Below are positions 24,501 to 34,366 of a stretch of DNA of 64,000 bases, one piece after another. The translations under genes were made by a program, and so were the position numbers. Numbering within the stretch: the stretch's first letter is position 1; every line of letters begins with the position of its first letter. Below the pieces are notes generated by a model. The model did no database searches and was not told the DNA's origin. It worked only from the letters and a program-made list of their open reading frames with translations. The DNA comes from Puccinia triticina. Lineage: Eukaryota; Basidiomycota; Pucciniomycetes; Pucciniales; Pucciniaceae. The DNA is taken from assembly GCF_026914185.1 (NCBI RefSeq), contig NC_070569.1, positions 4,836,001-4,900,000 on the forward strand, in the 5' to 3' direction.

Positions 24501-25268
24501 GTGCTTTGGCACACTCCTATTACGGATTGTGCTTTGGCACACTCCTATTACGGATTGTGCTTTGGCACACTCCTATTAGGGAGTGTGCTTTGGCACACTC
24601 CTATTAGGGAGTGTGCTTTGGCACACTCCTATTAGGGAGTGTGCTTTGGCACACTCCTATTAGGGAGTGTGCTTTGGCACACTCCTATTACAGAGTGTGC
24701 TTTGGCACACTCCTATTAGGGAGTGTGCTTTGGCACACTCCTATTACAGAGTGTGCTTTGGCACACTCCTATTACAGAGTGTGCTTTGGCACACTCCTAT
24801 TAGGGAGTGTGCTTTGGCACACTCCGATTACAGAGTGTGCTTTGGCACACTCCTATTACAGAGTGTGCTTTGGCACACTCCTATTACAGAATGTGCTTTG
24901 GCACACTCCTATTACAGAGTGTGCTTTGGCACACTCCTATTACGGATTGTGCTTTGGCACACTCCTATTACGGATTGTGCTTTGGCACACTCCTATTACG
25001 GATTGTGCTTTGGCACACTCCTATTACGGATTGTGCTTTGGCACACTCCTATTACGGATTGTGCTTTGGCACACTCCTATTACGGATTGTGCTTTGGCAC
25101 ACTCCTATTACGGATTGTGCTTTGGCACACTCCTATTACGGATTGTGCTTTGGCACACTCCTATTACGGATTGTGCTTTGGCACACTCCTATTACGGATT
25201 GTGCTTTGGCACACTCCTATTACAGAGTGTGCTTTGGCACACTCCTATTACAGGGTGTGCTTTGGGAT
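21576..25268. repeat. 28-bp palindromic satellite, about 132 copies
   Basis: The unit is GGCACACTCCTATTACAGAGTGTGCTTT. It contains the hairpin AGTGTGC-TTTG-GCACACT. Almost all variation falls in a 5-base window with four main types (CAGAG, CGGAT, GGGAG, CAGAT). The types occur in blocks, as expected from unequal exchange. Inverted units of the same satellite lie at the left end of the giant element. The frames appear open because 28 mod 3 is 1 and most units lack stops. I do not call these proteins. Confidence 0.95.
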
Positions 25269-25304
25269 ACAGGACATCCTGGATATCTGGTAGTGGTTGA
25301 AGTG

Positions 25305-26102
25305 TGCAGGAATTTCATTGCTTTTCTTCTGAATAAAGTTCTCTCTTTATGAAAAATGCTAAGACTCTGTCTTATTTGTTGTCCACATCAAAACCAATTT
25401 GGGCCCCTTTGCTTTTCTCAGGTTAAAACTACATTCTAACCCAGCTCTGTTGTTGAGAATTGAGCCATCAGTTGTAGCTACCAGGCACTTGGGGACGTTG
25501 TAGGACTGGGAATTACAACCAAAAAACATGGCTGCCATCAGGTTATAAGAGCCATGGGGGCTTAGGGAATTTATGTCCTCCCATCCAATTCCCAAATCCC
25601 ACTTGAAAAACCTATATTGGATCATTTTCTAATTTTCTTTCTTTACATACTTATTTGGTATTCTTATCTTTAACCAGGCTGAAATGGCGATGGCAACAGA
25701 CCCCACCCAATCTTTCACCACGGCGAGTGCAACAATGGACTGGACCAAGCTTCTTCCAACATGGTTAGCAAACTTGTGATTGGTGTGTTCCCATTCCCCA
25801 TTCCGCTTATAAAAGCATGCCACCTCATTGCTTTCACCCCAGAAAAGTTCAAGGAGAAACCAATCCAACCACCAATAATCTTATTTCAGCAGCCACAAAG
25901 TAGCGCAGGTTTGTATACAAGCAATTAGCATACTACCTATAAGTTTCCCACCTTCTACTGATTTTTTTTTCACTTGCAGGTACCATGTTTGCTATCCTTT
26001 TCATCATTTTGGTGTTGATGGTCGCCAATCTGTGTTTGGTTCAACCTGGTTAGTATGTTTTCTCTGACATATGTTTTTATGTAGCTACTAATAATTTTCC
26101 GT
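25305..26102 (+). other. Flank between giant element and solo LTR; small signal-peptide-like ORF
   Basis: No established gene is seen. At 25985-26053 a 22-codon frame encodes a very hydrophobic peptide (MFAILFIILVLMVANLCLVQ), preceded by an acceptor-like 'cttgcag'. A donor-like G|GTTAGT falls at its last sense codon. It could be the first coding exon of a secreted protein whose rest is beyond, or lost at, the solo LTR. Weak evidence. Confidence 0.25.
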
Positions 26103-27449
26103 TGTGGTAGACGGAAAAGCGGAAAAATAAAAAGTTTTTTTGTATGCCACATAATTACTCATACTAGGCCTCAAGATACCACCAAATTTACCCCAGAAAT
26201 GGATTCTACGGCCAATCTCACCCCTAGTCACCACTGGAAGCACCCCTGGGCCCCCTCTAGTGTGGAAGTTACACCTCATGGACACCTATCACACGGCCAG
26301 CCCCAGTAACCCAGCTGTCACCTGCCTCAACCCAAGTTTCACAGTAGTACACTTATACATATCACAGGATACAAACATACATATCCCTGTAAGGCTGCAC
26401 TCATTACATATTAGCTAAATACACTCCTTTATATACATAGTATGACATCATTTACACTGTTTCTGCAGCCTCAGACATGCGTTAGAATGTTCTGTTGTAT
26501 ATTCTGACATCATGTATGCACCCCTGGCATGTTTAGAATGTTCTGTTGTATATTCTGACACCATTCATGCGCCCCTGAGGGGTTATGAAATCATTTGTAT
26601 CTACTCCCACCAGCTAAAATCCCTCACCCTGTTGTCTAGATTAGCTGAAACCCTAACCCACAAGCCCCCTCTGGGGCTCCCCTTATGTCTATAAAAGGAG
26701 CTCTCTCCACCCCCAGTGGTCTGCTCCCCAGTTCCTCACCCAGAACTCACAAGTCACCCAACACTCATCCACACTCTAATCCTAAAACCCTTATAACAAC
26801 CCTTATAATAAAGGAATTCAACCCTTATAACAAATAATTAAAACACTTACACGTTGCCAGTCAAACAGATTTCATCTGGAACAGACCAGACCTATCACTT
26901 AATAAAACTTTCCAAGCTAAGCTTGGTGGGTCTTGTTGACTGATAACAGAAGGACAGAGCTTGCAACTCCATCATACCAACGGTGAAACAGATACAATGC
27001 GCGCATTGATATCAGGCCATATCGCATTGACAATACCACCCAATACTGTGCATCAAATCACATAGTCTTGGAAGGCCGATGCAATATGCATCATTTAAAG
27101 CGCATCACTTGAGCATTGCAATACAGGCTTTTTGTTGGATGTGCATTGTTTTAACTGATCCAATGCCAATAGATGCAATACCAATATTTATTGGTATATC
27201 TGCGCATATATTGGTTGCATCGCATCGCATTGTCTCTACAATGTGATGCAAGGTTTTCTCACCCGCTGTATCAATCAAGCAATGCATTGGTTTTGCAATG
27301 CAATACAGCAGATTAGCAATATGGTGCATTGCCCCAACAATGCAATACCAATAAATGTGCAATATCACATTGTATTGCATCTGTTTCACCGTTGATCATA
27401 CCCTTCAAAATTCAGCAAAAGGGTTTCATTACCACTTTTGAGTCTTACA
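26103..27449 (+). mobile_element. Solo LTR (about 923 bp without the nested MITE), target duplication CCGT
   Basis: Starts TGTGGTAG and ends TCTTACA, flanked by CCGT at 26099-26102 and 27450-27453. It aligns along its whole length with the LTR at 58272-59172, including 'ggcctcaagatacca', 'tataaaggagctctc'-like promoter words and 'tttgagtcttaca'. The putative TATA box is TATAAAAG near 26692. No internal retrotransposon region adjoins it, so it is the product of LTR-LTR recombination. Confidence 0.85.
26978..27394. mobile_element. MITE of the CAA-ended family, 417 bp, target duplication ATCATAC
   Basis: Ends CAACGGTGAAACAGAT / ATCTGTTTCACCGTTG. ATCATAC flanks it at 26971-26977 and 27395-27401. 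The empty site is preserved in the sister LTR at 58 kb, which proves the insertion boundaries. The interior is dense in self-complementary 'tgcaat'/'attgca' words. Confidence 0.9.
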
Positions 27450-27939
27450 CCGTCTTTCTGAAGACAAACAGGCATTGTTGGCACAGGTTGCTGGGATGTT
27501 GGTGAGCTTGTATAGCCTCTCTGTTGAATGCATGAAGTGCGGGAGAGGCTTGTGTCTAAAACATGCATGCTTGCCTGTCACAGTTGGGCTTCTGAGGTCC
27601 TTTTCTTTGTAAAAATCATGCAAAATACACACACACCCAGTGGATAACAATGTTGGGCTTGGTGTGCCCCAGATGGGGGTCTTCATCCCCATCAAGAAGG
27701 ATTTTGAATTTTTCAAAAATTGTATGTGTAGGATTTTTTACAAGCCAATTTTAGTCCAACATGACTTTGTTTTTTTTTTTTTTCTTTAAACCAAACCATT
27801 CCTTATGTAATCAATAGAGGACAGGACTGTCATCCCAGGATGGTAAATAGAAAAAGTTTGGAGGAATTTTATGAAGGAGGAATGCTAATTGAAAAGCAAA
27901 GAATCCACTTCAGTTCAATCTTAAAGAGTCAGATTTTCA
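27450..27939. other. No gene recognised
   Basis: Flank between the solo LTR and the next MITE. There are short open frames only, and a run of 14 T near 27770. Confidence 0.35.
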
Positions 27940-28161
27940 GGCCCTGTTTGGCAGTGTCATATTACGCAGCGTAATAATAGGAAACATGCTACATTACATA
28001 TGGTAAAACATGTCTTTTTAGGATAATCTTTTGAAAGTAAACCTTCATAAGGCTTGGCAGTTTACTTCCAAAAGATCAGGCGGAAAAGTAGTGTCTTACA
28101 CAATGTAGGGGGACATGGCAAGATGATTTATTGCGTAATAATCACACTGCCAAACAGGGCC
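27940..28161. mobile_element. PIF/Harbinger-type MITE, 222 bp, target duplication TCA
   Basis: The terminal repeat GGCCCTGTTTGGCAGTGT matches the complement ACACTGCCAAACAGGGCC. It is flanked by TCA at 27937-27939 and 28162-28164. The GGCCCTGTTTGG end and a 3-bp TNA duplication are characteristic of Harbinger/Tourist elements. Confidence 0.85.
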
Positions 28162-28675
28162 TCAGATTTTTGTGATCTTCCAAAAATTCCTGCTGGTCCA
28201 ATTTTCAATATTTTCCTTTGAAAATTGGATGAGGAGGTCCGCACCATTCTCCTCTATCTCCAACCCAACTTTTTGCCTACAGTGAGATGGATGTACAGGA
28301 GGTGCAGCCGTCCAAAAGTCGGCTACGCCAAAACTGGCCAACAACTTGCGCAAGTCCCTCCTTCCGCGACCAGGGCTGCCCGCCCCCCCGCAGAAGAGGG
28401 ACTTCACAAGTTCGGTTGCGCGCGTGTCTATTCCGCTGAGCCTCTGCATCCAGAAGAGCCCCGCTTCAGATCCAGAAATATCCGCCCATCTCCGCAGGTT
28501 TTGGAACCTCAGGTTTCAGATATCTGGCTTGATCCGCGGTCCCTCGAGAGATATCCCGGATTATCTACCGGATATCCCACGCGGGATACTAGGTAAGGGT
28601 TGAAGTGTGGATTTTGTTTTGGCAAGATGAAGAAAGGCGAGGAAGAGAAACAAGGGGGAAGAGGTGTGGATGGGA
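28162..28675. other. 3' flank of NDUFB4 with a GATATCCGG-rich repeat
   Basis: No gene is seen. At 28470-28600 there is a block of 'ggatat'/'atatcc' words (including 'ggatatcccacgcgggata'). It recurs inverted at 49318-49448 and is described as a finding. Confidence 0.5.
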
Positions 28676-29222
28676 TTACGAGTCAGAGCTGGGATATTTG
28701 TATAATGATTCATCTTTTCTTTTTCCTGCCAAGTCCCATTTATTCTACAGCCCATCACCATCACCGTCGCCGTTGAGGAGTACCAAACAAACAAATAACA
28801 CAAGTCAGAGTCAAGGGTTGCGAAAATGGGAGGGAATGGGGACTCAACGGAATCGACGACGCCGATGTACAGCAATCCAAATGGGATGAGCCCCAAGATG
28901 AGGAGCGTGTTGCGCGCATTCCGGGGCGTCCATTCGTACGTCTTCATCACCCCGTCTCGCATCGCCGCATACCGGTCGACGTGCACGTTTTTCTACACAA
29001 ACACCAAGTTTTGCATCCGTTGGTATCGGGCTTATTTTGATGGTGCCTAAGGTGACTTCTAGGAGGCGGGGATAGAGAGCTGAAGACGCACTTTTAAAGC
29101 CTCTGCAAGCCCGCCGATCGTAGCAAAACAATCGTCAGCGAGAGAGAGAGAGAGGGGGGGGAGGGAGAGAGGGAGCGGAGGGAGAGTCGGGACTGACGGA
29201 ATCCATGATGTCCTCCACCCAT
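28676..29222 (-). CDS. NADH:ubiquinone oxidoreductase subunit NDUFB4 (B15)
   Basis: Four exons close a complete frame: 29198-29222 (MGGGHHGF), an 11-bp microexon 29092-29102 (QALK with flanks), 28849-28992 and 28676-28744. The protein is about 83 residues. The core reads KNVHVDRYAAMRDGVMKTYEW, then TPRNARNTLL, a single membrane segment (LLILGLIPFGLLYIGVV), and after the last intron the basic tail NKWDLAGKRKDESLYKYP. This is the layout of the small accessory complex I subunit that sits in the mitochondrial inner membrane. Introns are GT-AG; the third donor is GTTGAG. The microexon is inferred from phase and fit to the family, not from transcript data. The gene is flanked by MITEs but itself intact. 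Confidence 0.8.
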
Positions 29223-29967
29223 CGTTCGTTCGTTCGTTGTTTGGGGAGCGAGGAGAGACGGTGTATATCGGTCGAGTGGTTGAGTGCTCAGTGCGAATGT
29301 GGGTGAGCCTCAGACCTTTCCGGAGCAGTCCGCCACTCAAAGTAATACGGGGGCCCATTCGCTCAACCGTCCCCGGTCGGGTTCGTTCCGGGGGCCGGAG
29401 CTTTTGGGCTCGGGCGGCCAAAAGCGGCGCGGGCTGGCCCATGGGCGGCCGCGGGTCCGCACTCCGGAGGAGCTGGCGGGTCGGACCCGGATATCTGGGT
29501 CTGTAAGTGCTCAGACAGCCAGAAGATGCCCCATCAATCTTGTCTACATACCCCCACTGGGAATCACAATGCCATCTTGGTCAAGAGACTTTAACACAAG
29601 GGCATTTTTCTCATCACTTGATGCCCTGCACCATTCCATCATTGATAGCATTAGCTGCTGACATGTCTGATGATGGTGCTTTGTGGTGCAAAGAAAAACA
29701 TTCAGGCTTCCAAGAAATAAGTGTTGAAAGGCTTGAGTACATAGCTTAGATTTAACCTATCTTGGATGGTGAGACTATCAGCTCTGTTCAAACTTGACAT
29801 TGGGAACTGTAATTATAACTTTAACAGGTTTATGGATACAATTGTATACACCAGTTTCACATCAAGATTCAGGTGTTTTTGAGTATTCTGAAATTTAACT
29901 GAATGAGTTAGCATAAATTTTACATAAAAATTTCTATGTGCCATGAAAATAAAATTAAAATTCCTAA
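29223..29967. other. NDUFB4 upstream region; no gene
   Basis: Contains the presumed promoter, with an ACGA/CGTT microsatellite near 29222-29240 and a GC-rich stretch at 29350-29500. Nothing is recognised as coding. Confidence 0.35.
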
Positions 29968-29969
29968 TA

Positions 29970-30166
29970 GGGGGATTCATAATTGAAATGTACAAAACTT
30001 TAGGACAAGTTTTAAGGTGCTTATGAACAATTTTTTTTTTTAAATTTGAAGTTGGGTTCATTGATCAGTACCACTTGCTGTTGTGCATTTTACCACAATT
30101 TTGAAACTTTCATCAAGGCCTCAAATTTGGCTCTGAAGTTTTGTAAAATTTGATTTTGAACCCCCC
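29970..30166. mobile_element. TA-flanked MITE, GGGGG-ended family (copy 1)
   Basis: Starts GGGGGATTCATAATTG and ends TTTTGAACCCCCC. TA lies on both sides (TAATA is shared on both). It is related throughout to the copy at 32784-32986: both have 'caagttttaagg'/'caattttaagg' then 'aaggcct', 'gtctctaaagtttt'-like words and CCCCCC at the end. A TA duplication points to Tc1/mariner machinery. Confidence 0.75.
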
Positions 30167-30743
30167 TAATATGAATAGGGCTAATGTGTGTCATGCTTGT
30201 TTATTTCCTGCAGGTGACCTTCTAATAAAATGCTGAGTGAAAAAATAACTGAGTGGTACTCAGTTGCAGTGACATTCCCATGAGAACAAAACATCAGTTA
30301 ACACAGTGACAGGATACTCTTCCAGAGTACCTCATCAGTTCTCAAACTTAACACAAGTCCCTCCCCGTGCTCACAGGGCGTGAGAATCCTCCTGCTTTTT
30401 TTTGGGGGGGGCACTTTGTTAAAATTAAATCCGGAGGTGGGAGGAGTGGACAAAAGGAAAAAGAGATTGGCTTGACCAATACTATATAACAGACAAAGTC
30501 TGAAGAGGACCAATATGATGTACTCAAAGGGGCCAATGTGCCTTTGCAGATAAGACAGTGAGTGGGCTGAAGTGCGCACACGGGAACAGGTGGTCAAGAA
30601 TTATGTTTTTAATTCCTATGTAGTCTGTTTGGTTTTAAATAGACTACATACAAGGTGTTCAAGTTGTTGGCACAAGTTAGAGAACACAATGAAAAAAGGA
30701 ATAAATGCATAAAGGAGATGACATGTTTGTGAAATGGTAAAAA
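30167..30743. other. No gene recognised
   Basis: AT-rich with short open frames only; no recognisable motif. Confidence 0.3.
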
Positions 30744-30907
30744 TATGGTATTCAAAATTGCATATGCCACTGTTTACATAAAATCATAAAGCCCATTTTG
30801 GCTGGGAGATGTCAGCGTGCATAAAACTTAAAGTGACATCTCCCAGCCAAAATTGCAGTTTATGATTGTTTTATGTAAAAAAATCTTATGCAATTTTGAA
30901 TACCATA
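30744..30907. mobile_element. Foldback MITE, 164 bp
   Basis: The full-length palindrome starts TATGGTATTCAAAATTGC and ends GCAATTTTGAATACCATA. The inner arms GGCTGGGAGATGTCA / TGACATCTCCCAGCC surround a 19-base loop near 30812-30830. Terminal TA is consistent with a mariner-type MITE. Confidence 0.8.
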
Positions 30908-31360
30908 AAAGGAAAAGGGAGAGCGGTGACCAGTGAAATTCCAACACACTTGTGCCTAATGACCTACATTTGGCTTGAGGCTGTCCAGACTCCAGCAAAA
31001 TGTCTAAAAAGTACTTCTGACCCACATATCACCACATACCCATCTGATTTCTTCACAGCCTCTGGCAAAATTAGAATCAGCATCTATTTATACATGTTAC
31101 CATTTATCCCATCAAACTTGTATCCTCATGCCTTGAAAGTAATTGTGATGTAAAAACTGCCTTGAAGTTGAGATGTATTGTGAGCCCAAAAAAAGGATAC
31201 AGCCTATATGTTAGAACTGTGACTTTTATCTTTAAGAACCAAAACCAGAGACTAAAACAGAAGGTAAGAACAATGAGAAAGATTGGATGAAAGAGAAGAT
31301 AAAGGGTACCCGGGTACCCGGCGCAGGTACCCGCCTGTCTGACTGTTGCGCTAACAGTTG
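30908..31360. other. No gene recognised
   Basis: No coding signal. 'gggtacccgggtacccg' near 31307 belongs to the GGTACCCG repeat family seen again at 31560, 44860, 52000 and 52960. Confidence 0.35.
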
Positions 31361-31680
31361 GACCTAATCAATGGGTCTTGGGACCCAATCATTGGATCTC
31401 ACAATCAATGGGTCTTCAGGCCCAACCAATGGGTCTCGGGACCCTATCAATGGGTCTTCAGACCTAATTCATGGGTATTTGGACCCAATTGATGGGTCCA
31501 TGGGTCTTTGGACCCAATCAGGTCTTGGGACCCAATTGTACCTGCGGGCCGCGCGTACTTGCATCTTGCACCCGGGTACCCACTTTGCGGGTGCAGGTGC
31601 AGGTGCGGGTGTCTGATTTTAGTGAAATTCTGTCCAGGTACCCGCACCCATGTGGGTACCCGGGTACAAAGTGCCATCCC
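31361..31680. repeat. Degenerate tandem repeat CAATGGGTCTTGGGACCCAA plus GGTACCCG words
   Basis: About eight imperfect units, each containing the hairpin GGGTCT-(T)GGGACCC, run to about 31545. A GC-rich patch of GGTACCC/GCAGGTGCAGG words follows to 31680. Confidence 0.7.
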
Positions 31681-32783
31681 TAAAACAAACCCTGAGCAAC
31701 TGTTAATAGAAAATGATGGACAAAATAATGTTGATGAGGCTGGAGAGATTGGGCCAGAGACTGAGATGGAAGTGAGGAGGATTAGTGGACTTGTGAGAGA
31801 AGTTGACAGAAACATCAGGAAAAATAAACCCTATAATATAGGTAATAAAGAGTATTGGGGAAAGGAACAAAGTGACAATGATCCAAGACTGATGACTGAT
31901 GAAACAAGATGGAAGGTTAGTGTTATTGACCAGGAACTGAGGAGTGAAGCCAAGAGGATGAGTGACTAGGAAATGTGGATTCATTTCTCACCAAGTTGGA
32001 AGCCACAAAGGCTGTCCAGAGTTAAGGCTTTTCTGAACAAGAAAGAAGAAAGCCAAGCTGAGAGGGCCGAGGAGAGAGTCGTCTTGATCTTGAGTTTGTT
32101 GGAATAGTGATTGATTGTTGGATAGGAGATGAAGAAGGTTTGGTGATGAGACACATTGATGAGTAAGAAGGGGAATGACAAGGCAATACTAGAACAAGGC
32201 ATCCAATTAGGTTTGGTTTGATGATAAACCTAGACATTTGCTGCAAGGTACTCGCCGCGCTGAGTGCTGTCTAATGAATTTCAGCCAAGAATTCAACACT
32301 ATGTGGGTTTGCTGATATGCAGTAATACCACATCACCCATCTGATGTGGAGGGAAATACTTGAGCTTAATTTTCTGCGGGCAATTGACCATCCAGGCCAG
32401 CCTGCAGCATAGAATGGTACTTGGACCATCTGAGGCGCGCTGAGTGCAGTGTCATTGCCAAATCACTGCCTGCGTTCAATAACATGTTTCTCTCGCAGAA
32501 ATTTATCTGATTTTTTTAAGCCCTTCCCCTTTTTTTGATCTGTTTGTACTTGTCATAAGGAGGACACTCATCAATGAGTTAATTTGACGTATAACTCACT
32601 GTCCATAGGATGCACTCTCAAGTTCCTGTTTTACAAATTTTAGCTCCTCAATTTTGCATAATATTTTCATCACTTGAGCCCATACACAATTCCATGCTGG
32701 GTGACTGTTGGACTGTCCAACGGGATTGATACATTAACCACCACCACAATTTGAATTATTTCAGAATAACAAGAAACACATTA
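31681..32783. other. No established gene; short coding-like remnant
   Basis: On + the frame through about 31690-31969 is rich in charged residues (for example EIGPETEMEVRRISGLVREV) and could be a remnant of a protein gene. It has no homologue I can name and starts inside repeat sequence. The rest shows nothing. Confidence 0.25.
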
Positions 32784-32986
32784 GGGGGGTTCACAATACA
32801 ATAAAAATAACAGGTTAGAGTCAATTTTAAGGCCTTTATCAACAAATTTTTAAAAATATGGCAAGATGTACAGGATTGGATGTCCCTGAAGATCAGAGCA
32901 ATTTCTTCATTTTTTGAAAAATTGTTCATAATTAAGGCCTTAAAATTGTCTCTAAAGTTTTATTTTTAACCTATTGTGAACCCCCC
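32784..32986. mobile_element. TA-flanked MITE, GGGGG-ended family (copy 2)
   Basis: GGGGGGTTCACAATA at the left and TATTGTGAACCCCCC at the right, with TA on both sides (32782-32783, 32987-32988). Same family as 29970-30166. Confidence 0.8.
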
Positions 32987-34133
32987 TATTGCAATGTTTT
33001 TTTTCTACATACCATATAGTTCTTTTTGTATTTTAAAAATCTTGGGTCATACTTCAGTACACTAACCCTTGACTTGAAACAAAAAGGGCACCCTAATCCT
33101 GTTTTCTTGGTCAAAATGAGTCTAAGAACAAAAAGAAACATTCAAGTTTATTTTGCTGCTGTAATATTTTTTGGGGAATTGAGATATTTGGGAGTTCCCG
33201 CAGCCCTGGGCCACATGAGCTGGCTGCTATTCTCCGCTCTGCTGTTGAACTGGTGTCAGAATCATTGGAGCCTTAGTTCCACGGTAGATATACCCGTCAG
33301 GTCCCTCTCAGCGTTAAATTTATTAGGCGGGCTTTGGCAAGTTCAAATAACTAGGAAAACTTATGGTCTTCAAAATCACATCAGAATTTTTTTACATAAA
33401 AACATAAACTGCAATTTTGGCTTATATAGTCTATAGATTCATAAACATAGAATCCCTTTATTGTGGATGAATCTATTTGCATTAACTTCCTGCACTGGTC
33501 AGTTTGAATTCAGCGGGTGAAAATGGCAGGCTGTACATAAATAAGTACATGTGCCATTTCTCCGAACCGCATCTTGATTCTTAGAAAGGGCGGATATCTA
33601 CAAGTCTTTGAAAGGGACAAAGTTCATAAAAGGCGTCGACAAGCGGTATTCGGATATTGATCACTACAAGCTGCTGCAGTCTGGGGGCACGTTGGGGCCA
33701 GGCCAAGTGGCTATGTACACGCGTTGTCCCGGCCTTTTTCCGGGCCTCAACACCGGAGAGGGGAGATCATGTACTGGCTGTAGCTTCTTCATCTTGCATG
33801 CTTGGGGGTGTACTTTACAACCTTTGTCTGAGATGGTTGATGAGATCAGGCTCGGTAGGCTGTCTGTAAACATGCATCGCCAATGTGCGCGTGTGGTTCA
33901 GTGGGTTCGACAAAGGCAATTTGTTGTGTTGTGTTCAGTTTGGATCACAAAGGGGAACTTGGTCCGAGAAGGGGACGCGTCATGATGAATCAGATGGAAC
34001 TTTCCAAGCCCTGGTCTGGGCGATCTGCCGGCTGCGGATCGATCGACAGAGCAAACATGTCACAGGCTCGCGGGCTGGCTGGCTGCGGAGTGGTCAGCAG
34101 CATGGGGGGCTCGGGTGTTTTGGGGGTCTGGCC
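32987..34133. other. No gene recognised; upstream of the SR gene
   Basis: Open frames near 33608-33985 have no motif I recognise. The part next to 34134 should contain distal promoter of the SR-protein gene. Confidence 0.3.
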
Positions 34134-34141
34134 TATATAAA
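34134..34141 (+). promoter_or_regulatory. TATA box of the SR-protein gene
   Basis: TATATAAA lies 226 bp upstream of the start codon. It is followed by a pyrimidine-rich leader. The position suits a leader of about 190-200 bases. Confidence 0.5.
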
Positions 34142-34366
34142 CCATCGCCCTTCGCCCGCCTGCTCCCCAGCACTCTTCGCTCTGAAACCCAGAAAAACGA
34201 AGCGTTTCCCCCGCTTGACAGCCTGACCATCTTCTCAAACTGTACGGACGAGTCTTCTCTCTCCCAACCCCTCCTCGCCCAGTTGAACGGTCAACGAACC
34301 TCTTGCTAAGCGAGACCAACAACCGTTTGATTTCTCTCTCCCTCTCCGCATCACTCAGAATTCAAA

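Larger units (their letters stand above)
9139..25304. mobile_element. Giant two-gene transposon with long inverted repeats (about 16 kb)
   Basis: The left end CACTTCAACCACTACCAG (9139) reappears inverted as the right end at 25304. Reading inward, both arms then contain 28-bp satellite units, then 'ccaaaagcacactatgttagag', then a block of 'caagctggatacaaat'/'ccctgggaggattcctc' subrepeats, a long T (or A) run, and 'gcagtcggtcccccgccagttgtttgtac'-type sequence. They end near 10393 and 17908. The core holds a DD34E transposase on + and a second gene on -, converging. Later insertions sit in both arms (9272-9712, 18691-21575). No clear target duplication was found (TGT versus TGC). An alternative is that a smaller element with roughly 0.7-kb repeats sits inside an older satellite-ended one. 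Confidence 0.65.

Noticed and set aside
21727..25268. Regularly spaced repeat resembling a CRISPR array
   Set aside because: Units are contiguous 28-mers without unique spacers, in a eukaryotic transposon arm, with no cas genes.
21727..25352. Long overlapping frames of up to 334 residues repeating ALAHSYYRVCFGT-like units
   Set aside because: They are translations of the 28-bp satellite. 28 mod 3 equals 1, so any stop-free unit opens all three frames. The frames start and stop where a TAG-bearing unit type occurs.
27429..27716. Cys-containing frame on the minus strand as a small secreted protein
   Set aside because: It begins and ends in LTR and flank sequence and lacks a signal peptide.
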